Assembly: GCF_016767715.1 (NCBI RefSeq)
Contig: NZ_CP050145.1
Span: 1,736,001-1,800,000 of the forward strand
Origin: Mycobacteroides chelonae
Lineage (GTDB): Bacteria; Actinomycetota; Actinomycetes; Mycobacteriales; Mycobacteriaceae
Direction: 5' to 3'
DNA: 64,000 bases
The notes below the pieces were generated by a model, which was not told where the DNA came from, did no database searches, and saw only the letters and a list, made by a program, of their open reading frames with translations. The position numbers and the translations under genes were made by a program. This document shows, piece by piece, positions 56,690 to 64,000 of this stretch (position 1 is its first letter; each line of letters starts with the position of its first letter).

Positions 56690-57395
56690 CGGCGTTGACG
56701 GCCTTCACGAAGACATCCGATAGCTCGTTGCGGTCGACATCTCCCATGCCCGACACCGACACGGCGTGATGGTCGTCGAGCTGAGCGGAGTAGGCGATCT
56801 GCACCATCTCCTTCTCCATACCGGGCGCACTGATCTTGATGTTGGTGGACGTCCCGGTCGTCTTGACGCCGTCGATTGCGGGTGCGTCGATCTTCTCGCC
56901 GGTGCCCTCTGCCATGCCGGCGATCGACAGCGAGAACTTGTCGCATGCCCCGTTGGTGGTGTCGGCGGGGATCGGGCTGACCGTCTCCATTGCCGCGGCG
57001 ATGATCATCGTCTTGGACATCGGGTCGCCGTTACCCTTGGCGCCGGTGACTCCTTGCATCGACGTACCGGTCACCTGAGGGAAGGCGCCCAGCATCTTGT
57101 CGGCGCACTCCTGCGGGGTGAAGGTGGCCTTGTCGAAGATGCCCTTCATCTGATCGAGCATCGCCTGGGTCACGGTGGTCTTGGGCTGTACCTCGACGGT
57201 GTATCCGGCGGGGAACTGGTCCTTGATGGCGTCGATCTTGGCGATATCGAAGCTGCTCGCGGCCGCCGTGGAGGTGGTGGCGCTGCTGCTGGCCGATGAG
57301 CCCGCCGACTCGTCCTTCTTGTCGTTGCTCGAACAGCCCAGCATCAGCCCGCCGGCCAGCACCACGGTGCCGAAAACGGTCAGTGAACGATTCAT
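56679..57395 (-). CDS. Lipoprotein, DUF5642-like
   Basis: 238 aa. Signal peptide with lipobox LMLGC (Cys at 21), a Ser/Ala/Thr-rich linker (GSSASSSATTSTAAASS), then a soluble domain beginning IAKIDAIKDQFPAGYTVEVQPK. Two to three Cys could pair. Resembles mycobacterial DUF5642 sensor-like lipoproteins. Divergent from the VIT1 transporter with 59 nt between. Confidence 0.8.
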   Translation of the reverse strand: MNRSLTVFGTVVLAGGLMLGCSSNDKKDESAGSSASSSATTSTAAASSFDIAKIDAIKDQFPAGYTVEVQPKTTVTQAMLDQMKGIFDKATFTPQECADKMLGAFPQVTGTSMQGVTGAKGNGDPMSKTMIIAAAMETVSPIPADTTNGACDKFSLSIAGMAEGTGEKIDAPAIDGVKTTGTSTNIKISAPGMEKEMVQIAYSAQLDDHHAVSVSGMGDVDRNELSDVFVKAVNAVKG

Positions 57396-57454
57396 AGTGG
57401 TAATTCCCCTCTGAGCAGTGCGTTTTCAGGAACCTGGAAGTAGATTCGTACATC

Positions 57455-58186
57455 GTGGCACTCGACGGCTCTGCGGAATCTGCCGAACTACCGCATGAAT
57501 TTGACCACACGCACCCAGACGTGTCCGGGGGATGGTTGCGTGCGGCCACCTTCGGAGCGATGGATGGCCTGGTCACCAACACCGCGCTGGTTGCCGGTGT
57601 GGGTGCTAGCGGGCTGGACACGCACGCGATCGTGCTGACTGGGGTGGCGAGCCTGGTGGCGGGTGCGTTCTCGATGGCGCTGGGTGAGTTCACGTCGGTA
57701 TCGACGTCCAATTCGCAGATCGAGCACGAGGCGAGCGTGGAACGCCGCGCCATCCAGTTGCACCCCGATGCCGAGAAGAAGGAACTCATCGCCATGCTCG
57801 GCGATATCGGGCTCTCACCGCAGACCGCGTCCGCGGCCGCCGACGAGATCCACCAGGACGAGAACACCGCGGTGACGATTCACCTCACCCGAGAACTCGG
57901 CATCAATCCCAACGACACTCCGTCGCCGTGGGTGGCCGCCATCTCCTCGTTCCTGACCTTCTCGGTGGGTGCAGTGGTGCCGCTGATCCCGTTCCTGTTG
58001 GGATTCGCGTCACTGCTGGCGGGGTTGGTCTGCGGGGGAGTGGGCCTGCTGGTCGCCGGTTGGGTCGCGGGGCGGTTCACGGCGCGAGCGCCCTGGTTGA
58101 GCGCGTTGCGGCAGTTGGCATTCGGTGCCATCGCTATCGGCGCCACCTACGTGATAGGTCATCTGATCGGCGTCGCAGTGAACTAG
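57455..58186 (+). CDS. VIT1/CCC1-family transporter
   Basis: 243 aa. WLRAATFGAMDGLVTNTALVAGVGASG and ALGEFTSVSTSNSQIEHE are VIT1/CCC1 hallmarks (first membrane helix with Asp/Asn and the second GEF/S motif). A cytoplasmic metal-binding-like region (about 95-150, Glu/His-rich) separates two pairs of membrane helices. Family members move iron or manganese into compartments or out of the cell. GTG start. Confidence 0.88.
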   Translation: MALDGSAESAELPHEFDHTHPDVSGGWLRAATFGAMDGLVTNTALVAGVGASGLDTHAIVLTGVASLVAGAFSMALGEFTSVSTSNSQIEHEASVERRAIQLHPDAEKKELIAMLGDIGLSPQTASAAADEIHQDENTAVTIHLTRELGINPNDTPSPWVAAISSFLTFSVGAVVPLIPFLLGFASLLAGLVCGGVGLLVAGWVAGRFTARAPWLSALRQLAFGAIAIGATYVIGHLIGVAVN

Positions 58187-58249
58187 CGCCGCGGCGCGCG
58201 AAGCTGAGAATGGGCTGAGAGCGGGCGCACCGGCTGGCAGAATTGTGAA

Positions 58250-60271
58250 GTGAATTTCACCAGGGTGCCGCTGAAACCCGATGAATTGGCGCAGGCGGCC
58301 GTCATGGCCGCGCTCACCGCCGCCATGGTCATCGTCGGGGTCGCCCTCCCGATCCTGGGAGCAGTCCAGCTACTTGGTGCCGTACCCATGGGTCTACTCG
58401 GCTATCGCTACCGCGTGCGCGTGCTGTTGGCCGCCGCCGTGGCCGGCGGCGTCATCGCCTTCCTGCTCGCCGGGCTCGGCGGTTTGATCGCCATGGGCAA
58501 TTGCGTCTACATCGGGGGCCTGACCGGTGTGGTGCGTCGACGCGGACACGGCATGCCGCTGCTGACGGTGCTCGGGGTCATTTGCAGCGCGATCATCGCG
58601 GGTATGGCAGTCGGTGCGCTGGCCCTGCTGAACCGGATGCGCACGCTGCTCTTCGATGCCCTGCGCGCCTCGCTGGAGGGCCTGTTCAAGATGATCGGCC
58701 ACATCCCGCACCTGGAGCCCGTGGGCGTGAATGCGACGAACGCCATCGACTTCGCGATGCGCAACTGGGTGTGGTTCATCGGTGGCATCGTTTTCGTGTT
58801 CGTCCTGTTTAACGCGTTGTTCGGCTGGTGGGTGCTCTCCCGCGTGATCAAGCGCCTGGCCGTGATTCCTGATGTGCACCAGCTTGATCCGCCGACGCTG
58901 GCCGGTGCGGTGGGTCCGGTGCCCGCGCGCTTACGCGATGTGCGATTCCGCTATCCACGCGGTGAATCCGATGCCTTGGCGCCACTTTCGATGAGCATCG
59001 ACGTCGGCGAGCATGTCGCGATCACCGGGCCCAACGGTTCGGGCAAGAGCACCCTGATGCGCATCCTGGCCGGGCGTGAACCGACGTCGGGGGAGATCGA
59101 GCGCCCGGGCTCGGTGGGCCTCGGCGCCATCGGCGGCACCGCAATCGTCATGCAGCACCCGGAAAGTCAGGTGCTGGGCACCAAGGTCGCCGACGACGTG
59201 GTGTGGGGCTTGCCCGCCGACCACGACGTCGACATCGAGGGCCTGCTGCGCGAAGTCGGTCTGGAGGGGATGGCCGAGCACAGCACCTCCTCGCTCTCGG
59301 GCGGGGAGCTGCAACGGCTGGCGGTGGCCTCGGCGCTGGCACGCGACCCCGCACTGCTGGTGGCCGACGAGATCACCAGCATGGTCGACCCGAAGGGGCG
59401 CGAGGATCTGCTGGGCGTGCTGTCCCGACTCACCGATCAGCACCGGATGTCGTTGGTGCACATCACCCATTTCCAGTCCGAGGCCGCCGCCGCAGACCGC
59501 GAGATCGCCTTGCGCGCGGTCAACGGCAAGACGGCGACCACGGCGATTCAGACGGTGCCGGTGCCCACCACCACGGCCGCGCGGCCCGATACCGAGTCGC
59601 CCGTTGTTCTGGAATTCGATTCCGTCGCTCATCAGTACGCCAACGGAACTCCCTGGGCGAAAACGGCATTGCACGATGTGTCGCTGGCGGTGCACGAGGG
59701 CGATGGTGTGCTGATCCATGGCGGCAACGGTTCGGGCAAGTCGACGCTGGCCTGGATCGCCGCCGGCCTCACCAAACCAACCTCGGGGCAGTGCCTGCTA
59801 GACGGTAAACCGGTCTCTGATCAGGTCGGGTCGGTGGCCATCAGCTTTCAGGCCGCCCGGTTGCAGCTGCTGCGCAGCCGCGTCGACTACGAAATAGCCT
59901 CGGCGGCAGGATTTTCCGTCCGCAATACCGACCGCATCGTGACTGCGCTGGCCAGCGTCGGGCTCGAAGCAGACCTGATCAAGCGTCCCATCGATCAGCT
60001 CAGCGGCGGCCAGATGCGCCGGGTGGTGCTGGCCGGGCTGCTGGCGCGTTCCCCGCGCGCCCTGATTCTCGACGAGCCGCTGGCGGGTCTGGATGCCGAG
60101 TCGCAGGCGGGTCTGCTGCGGCTGCTGGTTCAGGTACGCGAGCGCGAACGGCTCACCATCGTGGTCATCTCGCATGACTTCGATGGCATGCAGGAGCTGT
60201 GTCCGCGCACGGTGCACCTGCAATCCGGGGTGCTGCTGCCCGAATCGGTGAACTCGGGGAGCCGCTCATGA
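58250..60271 (+). CDS. ECF transporter: S component fused to two ATPase domains
   Basis: 673 aa. Residues 1-205: membrane S-like domain (MptD/DUF2232 style, five to six helices). Residues about 225-430: first ABC ATPase with GPNGSGKST (260-268), [19 protein letters not shown]. Residues about 455-660: second ATPase with [31 protein letters not shown]. All three parts of the ECF energising module except EcfT are in one chain. Orthologue of Rv2326c. Substrate (vitamin or metal) not determinable. GTG start; ATGA overlap with ecfT. Confidence 0.9.
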   Translation: MNFTRVPLKPDELAQAAVMAALTAAMVIVGVALPILGAVQLLGAVPMGLLGYRYRVRVLLAAAVAGGVIAFLLAGLGGLIAMGNCVYIGGLTGVVRRRGHGMPLLTVLGVICSAIIAGMAVGALALLNRMRTLLFDALRASLEGLFKMIGHIPHLEPVGVNATNAIDFAMRNWVWFIGGIVFVFVLFNALFGWWVLSRVIKRLAVIPDVHQLDPPTLAGAVGPVPARLRDVRFRYPRGESDALAPLSMSIDVGEHVAITGPNGSGKSTLMRILAGREPTSGEIERPGSVGLGAIGGTAIVMQHPESQVLGTKVADDVVWGLPADHDVDIEGLLREVGLEGMAEHSTSSLSGGELQRLAVASALARDPALLVADEITSMVDPKGREDLLGVLSRLTDQHRMSLVHITHFQSEAAAADREIALRAVNGKTATTAIQTVPVPTTTAARPDTESPVVLEFDSVAHQYANGTPWAKTALHDVSLAVHEGDGVLIHGGNGSGKSTLAWIAAGLTKPTSGQCLLDGKPVSDQVGSVAISFQAARLQLLRSRVDYEIASAAGFSVRNTDRIVTALASVGLEADLIKRPIDQLSGGQMRRVVLAGLLARSPRALILDEPLAGLDAESQAGLLRLLVQVRERERLTIVVISHDFDGMQELCPRTVHLQSGVLLPESVNSGSRS

Positions 60272-61074
60272 CGACGACACGTGCACCGCGCCGCCCGGTA
60301 GTTCTGCTGCGCCCGGTCCCCGGTACCTCCCCGATCCATAGGTTGTGGGCCGGCACCAAACTTATTGCGGTCTTCCTCATCTCGGTACTGCTGACGTTGT
60401 TTCCCACCTGGACGGCGATCGGCGCGGTGGCGGCTCTGGTGATCATCACCGCGTGGCTGGCGCACATCCCGCGCGGTGCGGTGCCCACCATCCCGATCTG
60501 GATGCTGGCGCTGGTGATCGGTGGCAGCCTCACGGTGTTCTTCAGCGGCGGGCCGCCGTTCTGGCATATCGGCGGACTCACCATTGGATTCCACGGTGTG
60601 CTCGCTGTGGCGCGCACGACCGCCGTGGCGATTGTGCTGCTCGGCACGGGAGCCATGGTGTCGTGGACCACCAATGTCTCCGAGATCGCGCCCGCGGTGG
60701 CGCTATTGGGGCGCCCGCTGAAGGTCTTCGGCATTCCCGTCGACGAGCGCGCCGCCACGCTGGCGCTGGCACTGCGCTCGTTCCCCATGTTGTCCGACGA
60801 GTTCCGGGTGCTCATCGCGGCCCGCAGGCTGCGTCCGCCGCAGGTGCGTGAGGGCAGGCGCGGGTTGGGCTGGGTGGCCGAGGTGGTCGACATGCTGACC
60901 GCGGCCATCACTGTCGCGCTGCGGCGTGCCTCCGAAATGGGCGATGCCATCACCGCGCGCGGTGGCAGCGGGCAGATCGCGGCGCATCCGCACCGGCCTG
61001 GCCGGTGGGACGCCGTGGCCCTACTGGTACTCATCGCGGTCGGAACCGCCGTCGTGTTGTTCGAGGTGCTGTAG
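60268..61074 (+). CDS. ecfT: ECF transporter T component (CbiQ-like)
   Basis: 268 aa, four to five membrane helices, with the two coupling motifs ARRLRPP (AARRL) and ARGGSG in long cytoplasmic helices that dock into the ATPases. Orthologue of Rv2325c. ATGA overlap with the S-A-A fusion makes a two-gene ECF operon. Confidence 0.9.
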   Translation: MTTTRAPRRPVVLLRPVPGTSPIHRLWAGTKLIAVFLISVLLTLFPTWTAIGAVAALVIITAWLAHIPRGAVPTIPIWMLALVIGGSLTVFFSGGPPFWHIGGLTIGFHGVLAVARTTAVAIVLLGTGAMVSWTTNVSEIAPAVALLGRPLKVFGIPVDERAATLALALRSFPMLSDEFRVLIAARRLRPPQVREGRRGLGWVAEVVDMLTAAITVALRRASEMGDAITARGGSGQIAAHPHRPGRWDAVALLVLIAVGTAVVLFEVL

Positions 61075-61086
61075 CGCGAGAGGTTG

Positions 61087-61150
61087 GCGTCGAGTGTGCC
61101 GATGGTGTCGATTTTTGGCGGAATCTCGACCGTATCCGCACACTCGGCGC
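61087..61150. repeat. Palindromic element between convergent ecfT and uspC
   Basis: 13-bp arms GCGTCGAGTGTGC and GCACACTCGGCGC (one G-T pair) around 38 nt that themselves contain a smaller GGTGTCGA/TCGACC symmetry. Position between two stops suggests a bidirectional terminator; the shared CGAG/GC-rich palindrome style resembles the DUF559-flanking elements but is a different sequence. Confidence 0.6.
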
Positions 61151-61154
61151 GGCG

Positions 61155-62417
61155 CTACTTCTCCAGCGCCTTGTTCGCCGCCTGCTGTGCCTGCTGCAGT
61201 GCGGTGTGTACATCCAGACGGCCCAGGAACATCTCGGCGAAATACGGCTTCAGCGCGGCGAATCCGGCCCCGAATCCCTGCCCGCCCGGAGCCGCGATCT
61301 GCTGACCTTCGAGCACCTGGAAGAACGGAGCGACGTCGACGCCCTTGCCCGCCCAGTGCTGAAAGTACGGCTCACGTGCGGTCAAGACCGCGGGGATGGC
61401 CGAGCCGCTGCGGCCGAGAAATGAATTCCCGTCCGCGCTACCCATCCAGGCCAGCACCCGTTTGGTTGCCTCGGGGTGCGGTGAGGACGAATTGGCGGCG
61501 GCCACAATGCCGTTGGTGACGCTGACCCGGCCCTGCGGCCCCGCCGGCATCATCGCCACACCCCACGGGAAGGTTGCGTTGGCCTGGATCTGCGCCAGGT
61601 TGTAGGTGCCCGATTGAAATAGCGCCATCCGCCCCTGCAGGAATTGGTTGCGTGAGAAGTCGTTGTTGGCATTGGTGTCGGCCGCCGACGGGGCCACCTT
61701 GTCGACGTTGATGAGATCGACCAGGTACGTGAACGCCATCTCGGCCAGCGGGTTCGCGAACGCGAACCTGTCGTCCTTCTGGAAGACGGCGCCCGCCGAT
61801 CCCAGGTAGTTCAGGTAGATGCCCTGTAAGTCGTTGGCGGCGTTATATGCCCAATGTCCGGGCCCGGTGAGCCGGTGCAGCATCGGCCGCAGGGTGTCGA
61901 CGGCGGGGTCGGCGTCCCAGCGCAGCTCCGCCAGTTCGGCGGGATCGACCTGTGCCTCGTCGAGCAGATTCTTGTTGTAGTACAGCGCAATCCCGGCATC
62001 GCTGAGCTGGGGGGCACCCCAGAGCTTGCCGCTGCGGGTGAATTGGGCGACGACCGACGGGTCCCAGTCCTCCTGCGGCTCAATGGGCGTGAGATTCGCG
62101 GTGTCGGCGTAATCGGAGAGATAGGCGTTACTGAGCCAGAAGATGTCGTCGGCGCCGTGCCCGGCCACATCGGTGCGCAGGCTGTTGAAGTAACTCGCGT
62201 ACGACGTCACGGTCACGGCGACCTCGATGTCGGGGTTGCGTCGACTGAACTCGTCGAATGAGCTGCGGTAGGCCTTGGCCACCTGTTCATCCCACACCCG
62301 GACGGTGACCACCGTTTTGCCGTGAGCGGTCTTCGGAATTCCGAGCCAGACCGCAATTCCGAAGAGCAGCAGCGTCACCAGCCCAAGGACCAAGGCTGCG
62401 CGGGTAGACGATTTCAT
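61155..62417 (-). CDS. uspC: Amino-sugar ABC transporter substrate-binding protein
   Basis: 420 aa extracytoplasmic solute-binding protein, family 1. It has a hydrophobic N-terminal anchor (ALVLGLVTLLLFGIAVWL) without a lipobox Cys, then VVTVRVWDEQVAKAYRSSFDEFSRRNPDIEV typical of sugar-binding proteins. Orthologue of Rv2318 UspC, known to bind amino sugars. Overlaps the uspB stop by 1 nt. Needs an ATPase encoded elsewhere. Confidence 0.88.
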   Translation of the reverse strand: MKSSTRAALVLGLVTLLLFGIAVWLGIPKTAHGKTVVTVRVWDEQVAKAYRSSFDEFSRRNPDIEVAVTVTSYASYFNSLRTDVAGHGADDIFWLSNAYLSDYADTANLTPIEPQEDWDPSVVAQFTRSGKLWGAPQLSDAGIALYYNKNLLDEAQVDPAELAELRWDADPAVDTLRPMLHRLTGPGHWAYNAANDLQGIYLNYLGSAGAVFQKDDRFAFANPLAEMAFTYLVDLINVDKVAPSAADTNANNDFSRNQFLQGRMALFQSGTYNLAQIQANATFPWGVAMMPAGPQGRVSVTNGIVAAANSSSPHPEATKRVLAWMGSADGNSFLGRSGSAIPAVLTAREPYFQHWAGKGVDVAPFFQVLEGQQIAAPGGQGFGAGFAALKPYFAEMFLGRLDVHTALQQAQQAANKALEK

Positions 62418-63232
62418 CACTTGAGTCCGCTCAAGGTGATGGAACGGACGATGTACTTCTGGAACGCGATGAACAGGATCACCAACGGCACGATCGCCAC
62501 GGTGGTCGCCGCCATCACGATGGGCCACTGCGCGTTGAACTGCGATTGCAGCCCGGCCGTGGCCACGGTGAGTACTCGCCAGTTGCCTCCGCTGGTGATC
62601 ACCAACGGCCACATGAAGTTGTTCCACTGCGACACCACGGTGATGAGGGTCAGCGTGATCAGGATGGGCCGGCTGACCGGCACCACCACATGCCACAGGA
62701 TGTCGAGCGTGCTGGCGCCGTCCAGGCGGGCCGCACGGATCAGGTCGTTAGGGATGGTGCGGAAGTGTTCACGTAGCAGGAAGATCGCGTAGGGCGATCC
62801 GAACATGAACGGGATGATCAACGCCCAGAATGTGTTCCGCAGCCCCACCTGCGTCAGCATCAGGTACATCGGCACCACCGTCACGGTCGCCGGAATCATC
62901 AGCGTGGCCAGATACACCCAGAACAGTCCGTCGCGCCCCGGGAACTGCAGTCGCGCAAAGGCATACGCGGCCAACACGGAGAACGTCAGCTGGCCGATCA
63001 CGATGATCGCCGTCATCAACACTGTCACCAGGGCCGCGCGCCCGAACCCGGCGTCGGCGAGCCCGGTGTAGTTGGCGATCGTGAACGGATTCGGCGGGGC
63101 CAACGGAGAGTCGGCAGAGAACTGCCGCGTGGTCTTCAGCGATGCCGACAGGGCGAACAGGAACGGCCCCAGAGTCAGTGCCGCGCCGAGGATCAGGAGG
63201 AGATAGACGAGAGCATTCCTAGACCAGGTCAT
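62417..63232 (-). CDS. uspB: ABC transporter permease UspB
   Basis: 271 aa, six membrane helices; EAA motif loop in RAARLDGASTLDILWHVVVPVSRP. MalG-type carbohydrate permease. Orthologue of Rv2317. Start overlaps the uspA end by 14 nt. Confidence 0.9.
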   Translation of the reverse strand: MTWSRNALVYLLLILGAALTLGPFLFALSASLKTTRQFSADSPLAPPNPFTIANYTGLADAGFGRAALVTVLMTAIIVIGQLTFSVLAAYAFARLQFPGRDGLFWVYLATLMIPATVTVVPMYLMLTQVGLRNTFWALIIPFMFGSPYAIFLLREHFRTIPNDLIRAARLDGASTLDILWHVVVPVSRPILITLTLITVVSQWNNFMWPLVITSGGNWRVLTVATAGLQSQFNAQWPIVMAATTVAIVPLVILFIAFQKYIVRSITLSGLK

Positions 63233-64000
63233 AGCTCACCCGCGTCCGGAAGTAGCGGTGCTGAATCACCGTGACGGCGACCAGGATCAGGAACAGGATC
63301 AGCGACATGGCGGCCGAACGTCCCACGTGGGCGGACTCGAATGCCTCGGCGTAGACGCGGTGCGCGGCCAGGTCGGTGCGGTTCTGCGGGCCGCCGCCGG
63401 TGAGCGCGTACACGGTGTCGAAGGTCTGCACCGCGCTCACCACCCCGGTGACCAGAACGAAGAAGAAGGTGGGCCGCAGCATCGGCAGGGTGATGCGGCG
63501 GAACCGCTGCCAGGCCGTCGCGCCGTCCACCCGGGCCGCGTTGTGCACATCGCCTGGGATGGCCAGCAGACCCGCCATGAAGAACAGCGCCACATAGCCG
63601 ACGTTCGTCCACACGCTGACCGCCGCAACCACCGGCAGTGCCAGCGAGGGATCGGTGAGCCATTCGATGCGCTGCCCGAGCAGTGTGTTGATGGCGCCAT
63701 CGGTGGGCGCGAGCATCCAATGCCACAGCACGCCGATGGCCAGCGGCGCGCAGATCCACGGGATGACGTAGATGGTCCGGAACAGCACGGTGCCGGGCAG
63801 GCCACGCACCAACAGCGTCGCCGCGGCCAGACCGAGCACGGTCTGCACCGGAATCACCAACGCCACAAAGAGCAGCGTCACCAGCAGGGAGTGGCCGAAG
63901 GCGCCGTCGGTGAGCACCGAACGCCAGTTGCCCAGGCCGACGAACTCGATGGGGCCCAGCAGATCCCAGCGGCACAGGCTCAGCCACACCACCACCAGGA
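63219..64000 (-). CDS. uspA: ABC transporter permease UspA, 3' part
   Basis: The 5' end lies beyond the window; about 260 codons are present. MalF-type permease with EAA loop NAARVDGATAWQRFRRITLPMLRP and six visible membrane helices. First gene of uspA-uspB-uspC (Rv2316-Rv2318 order), an amino-sugar importer that may recycle cell-wall fragments. Confidence 0.9.
   Translation of the reverse strand, partial: LVVVWLSLCRWDLLGPIEFVGLGNWRSVLTDGAFGHSLLVTLLFVALVIPVQTVLGLAAATLLVRGLPGTVLFRTIYVIPWICAPLAIGVLWHWMLAPTDGAINTLLGQRIEWLTDPSLALPVVAAVSVWTNVGYVALFFMAGLLAIPGDVHNAARVDGATAWQRFRRITLPMLRPTFFFVLVTGVVSAVQTFDTVYALTGGGPQNRTDLAAHRVYAEAFESAHVGRSAAMSLILFLILVAVTVIQHRYFRTRVSYDLV

Noticed and set aside
1..64000. 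CRISPR arrays or insertion sequences
   Set aside because: No regularly spaced repeats and no transposase-like frames were seen anywhere in the window.

Overview
The window is high-GC (roughly 64-65 %), densely packed DNA from a mycobacterium. The order hemW, Rv2375-like, hrcA, dnaJ2, rsmE, phoH, ybeY, corC-like, Rv2365c-like, era, amidase, recO, uppS, Rv2360c-like, zur, smtB, glyS, dgt, dnaG, Rv2342-like, tRNA-Asn is recognisably that of Mycobacterium tuberculosis around Rv2388c-Rv2342. The ecfSAA-ecfT and uspABC genes match Rv2326c-Rv2325c and Rv2316-Rv2318. Gene content and protein sequences suggest a rapid grower, most probably Mycobacteroides (abscessus-chelonae group). The species assignment is inference.

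Layout. 1-3830 (minus strand): assimilatory sulfate reduction operon sirA-cysH-cysD-cysN, the last cut by the window edge, preceded by a short cysteine-rich leader ORF that looks like a cysteine-sensing attenuator. 3980-18155: housekeeping block for heme, heat shock, ribosome maturation, DNA repair and isoprenoid synthesis, ending in the smtB-zur zinc regulators. It is interrupted by a roughly 1 kb DUF559 gene cassette bounded by inverted copies of a long palindrome. 18559-41041: a 22-gene plus-strand unit whose genes overlap or lie 13 nt or less apart. It encodes a membrane protein, a YghO/bacterial-ceramide-synthase-like GNAT, a nucleoside-diphosphate-sugar-epimerase-like SDR, a membrane desaturase, a class III aminotransferase, a diaminobutyrate-decarboxylase-like enzyme, an N-acyltransferase, an SRPBCC protein, a lipoprotein, a DrrAB-type exporter, an ACP, an acyl-AMP ligase, a complete YrbEAB-MceA-F lipid transporter and a ferritin-like/metal-dependent hydrolase. 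A consensus promoter (TTGACA-N17-TACGTT) with a Zur-like box on its start site precedes it. This is the most interesting region: apparently a zinc-controlled pathway that makes and moves an unknown aminolipid or lipid metallophore.

41142-51646: glyS, an aminotransferase, a gntR-acdS (ACC deaminase) pair, an Rv2345-like TPM protein, dgt, dnaG and tRNA-Asn. 51647-56689: accessory stretch with hsp20 and a divergent HspR-like regulator around a CIRCE element (the HrcA target, with hrcA in the same window), a PAS-ANTAR protein, lipoproteins, and two decayed genes including a LysR regulator. 56679-64000: lipoprotein, VIT1-type transporter, a fused ECF transporter S-A-A protein with EcfT, and the UspABC amino-sugar ABC importer, whose uspA is truncated by the window end.

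All functional calls are by reading the sequence and recalled family knowledge; no database search was run.
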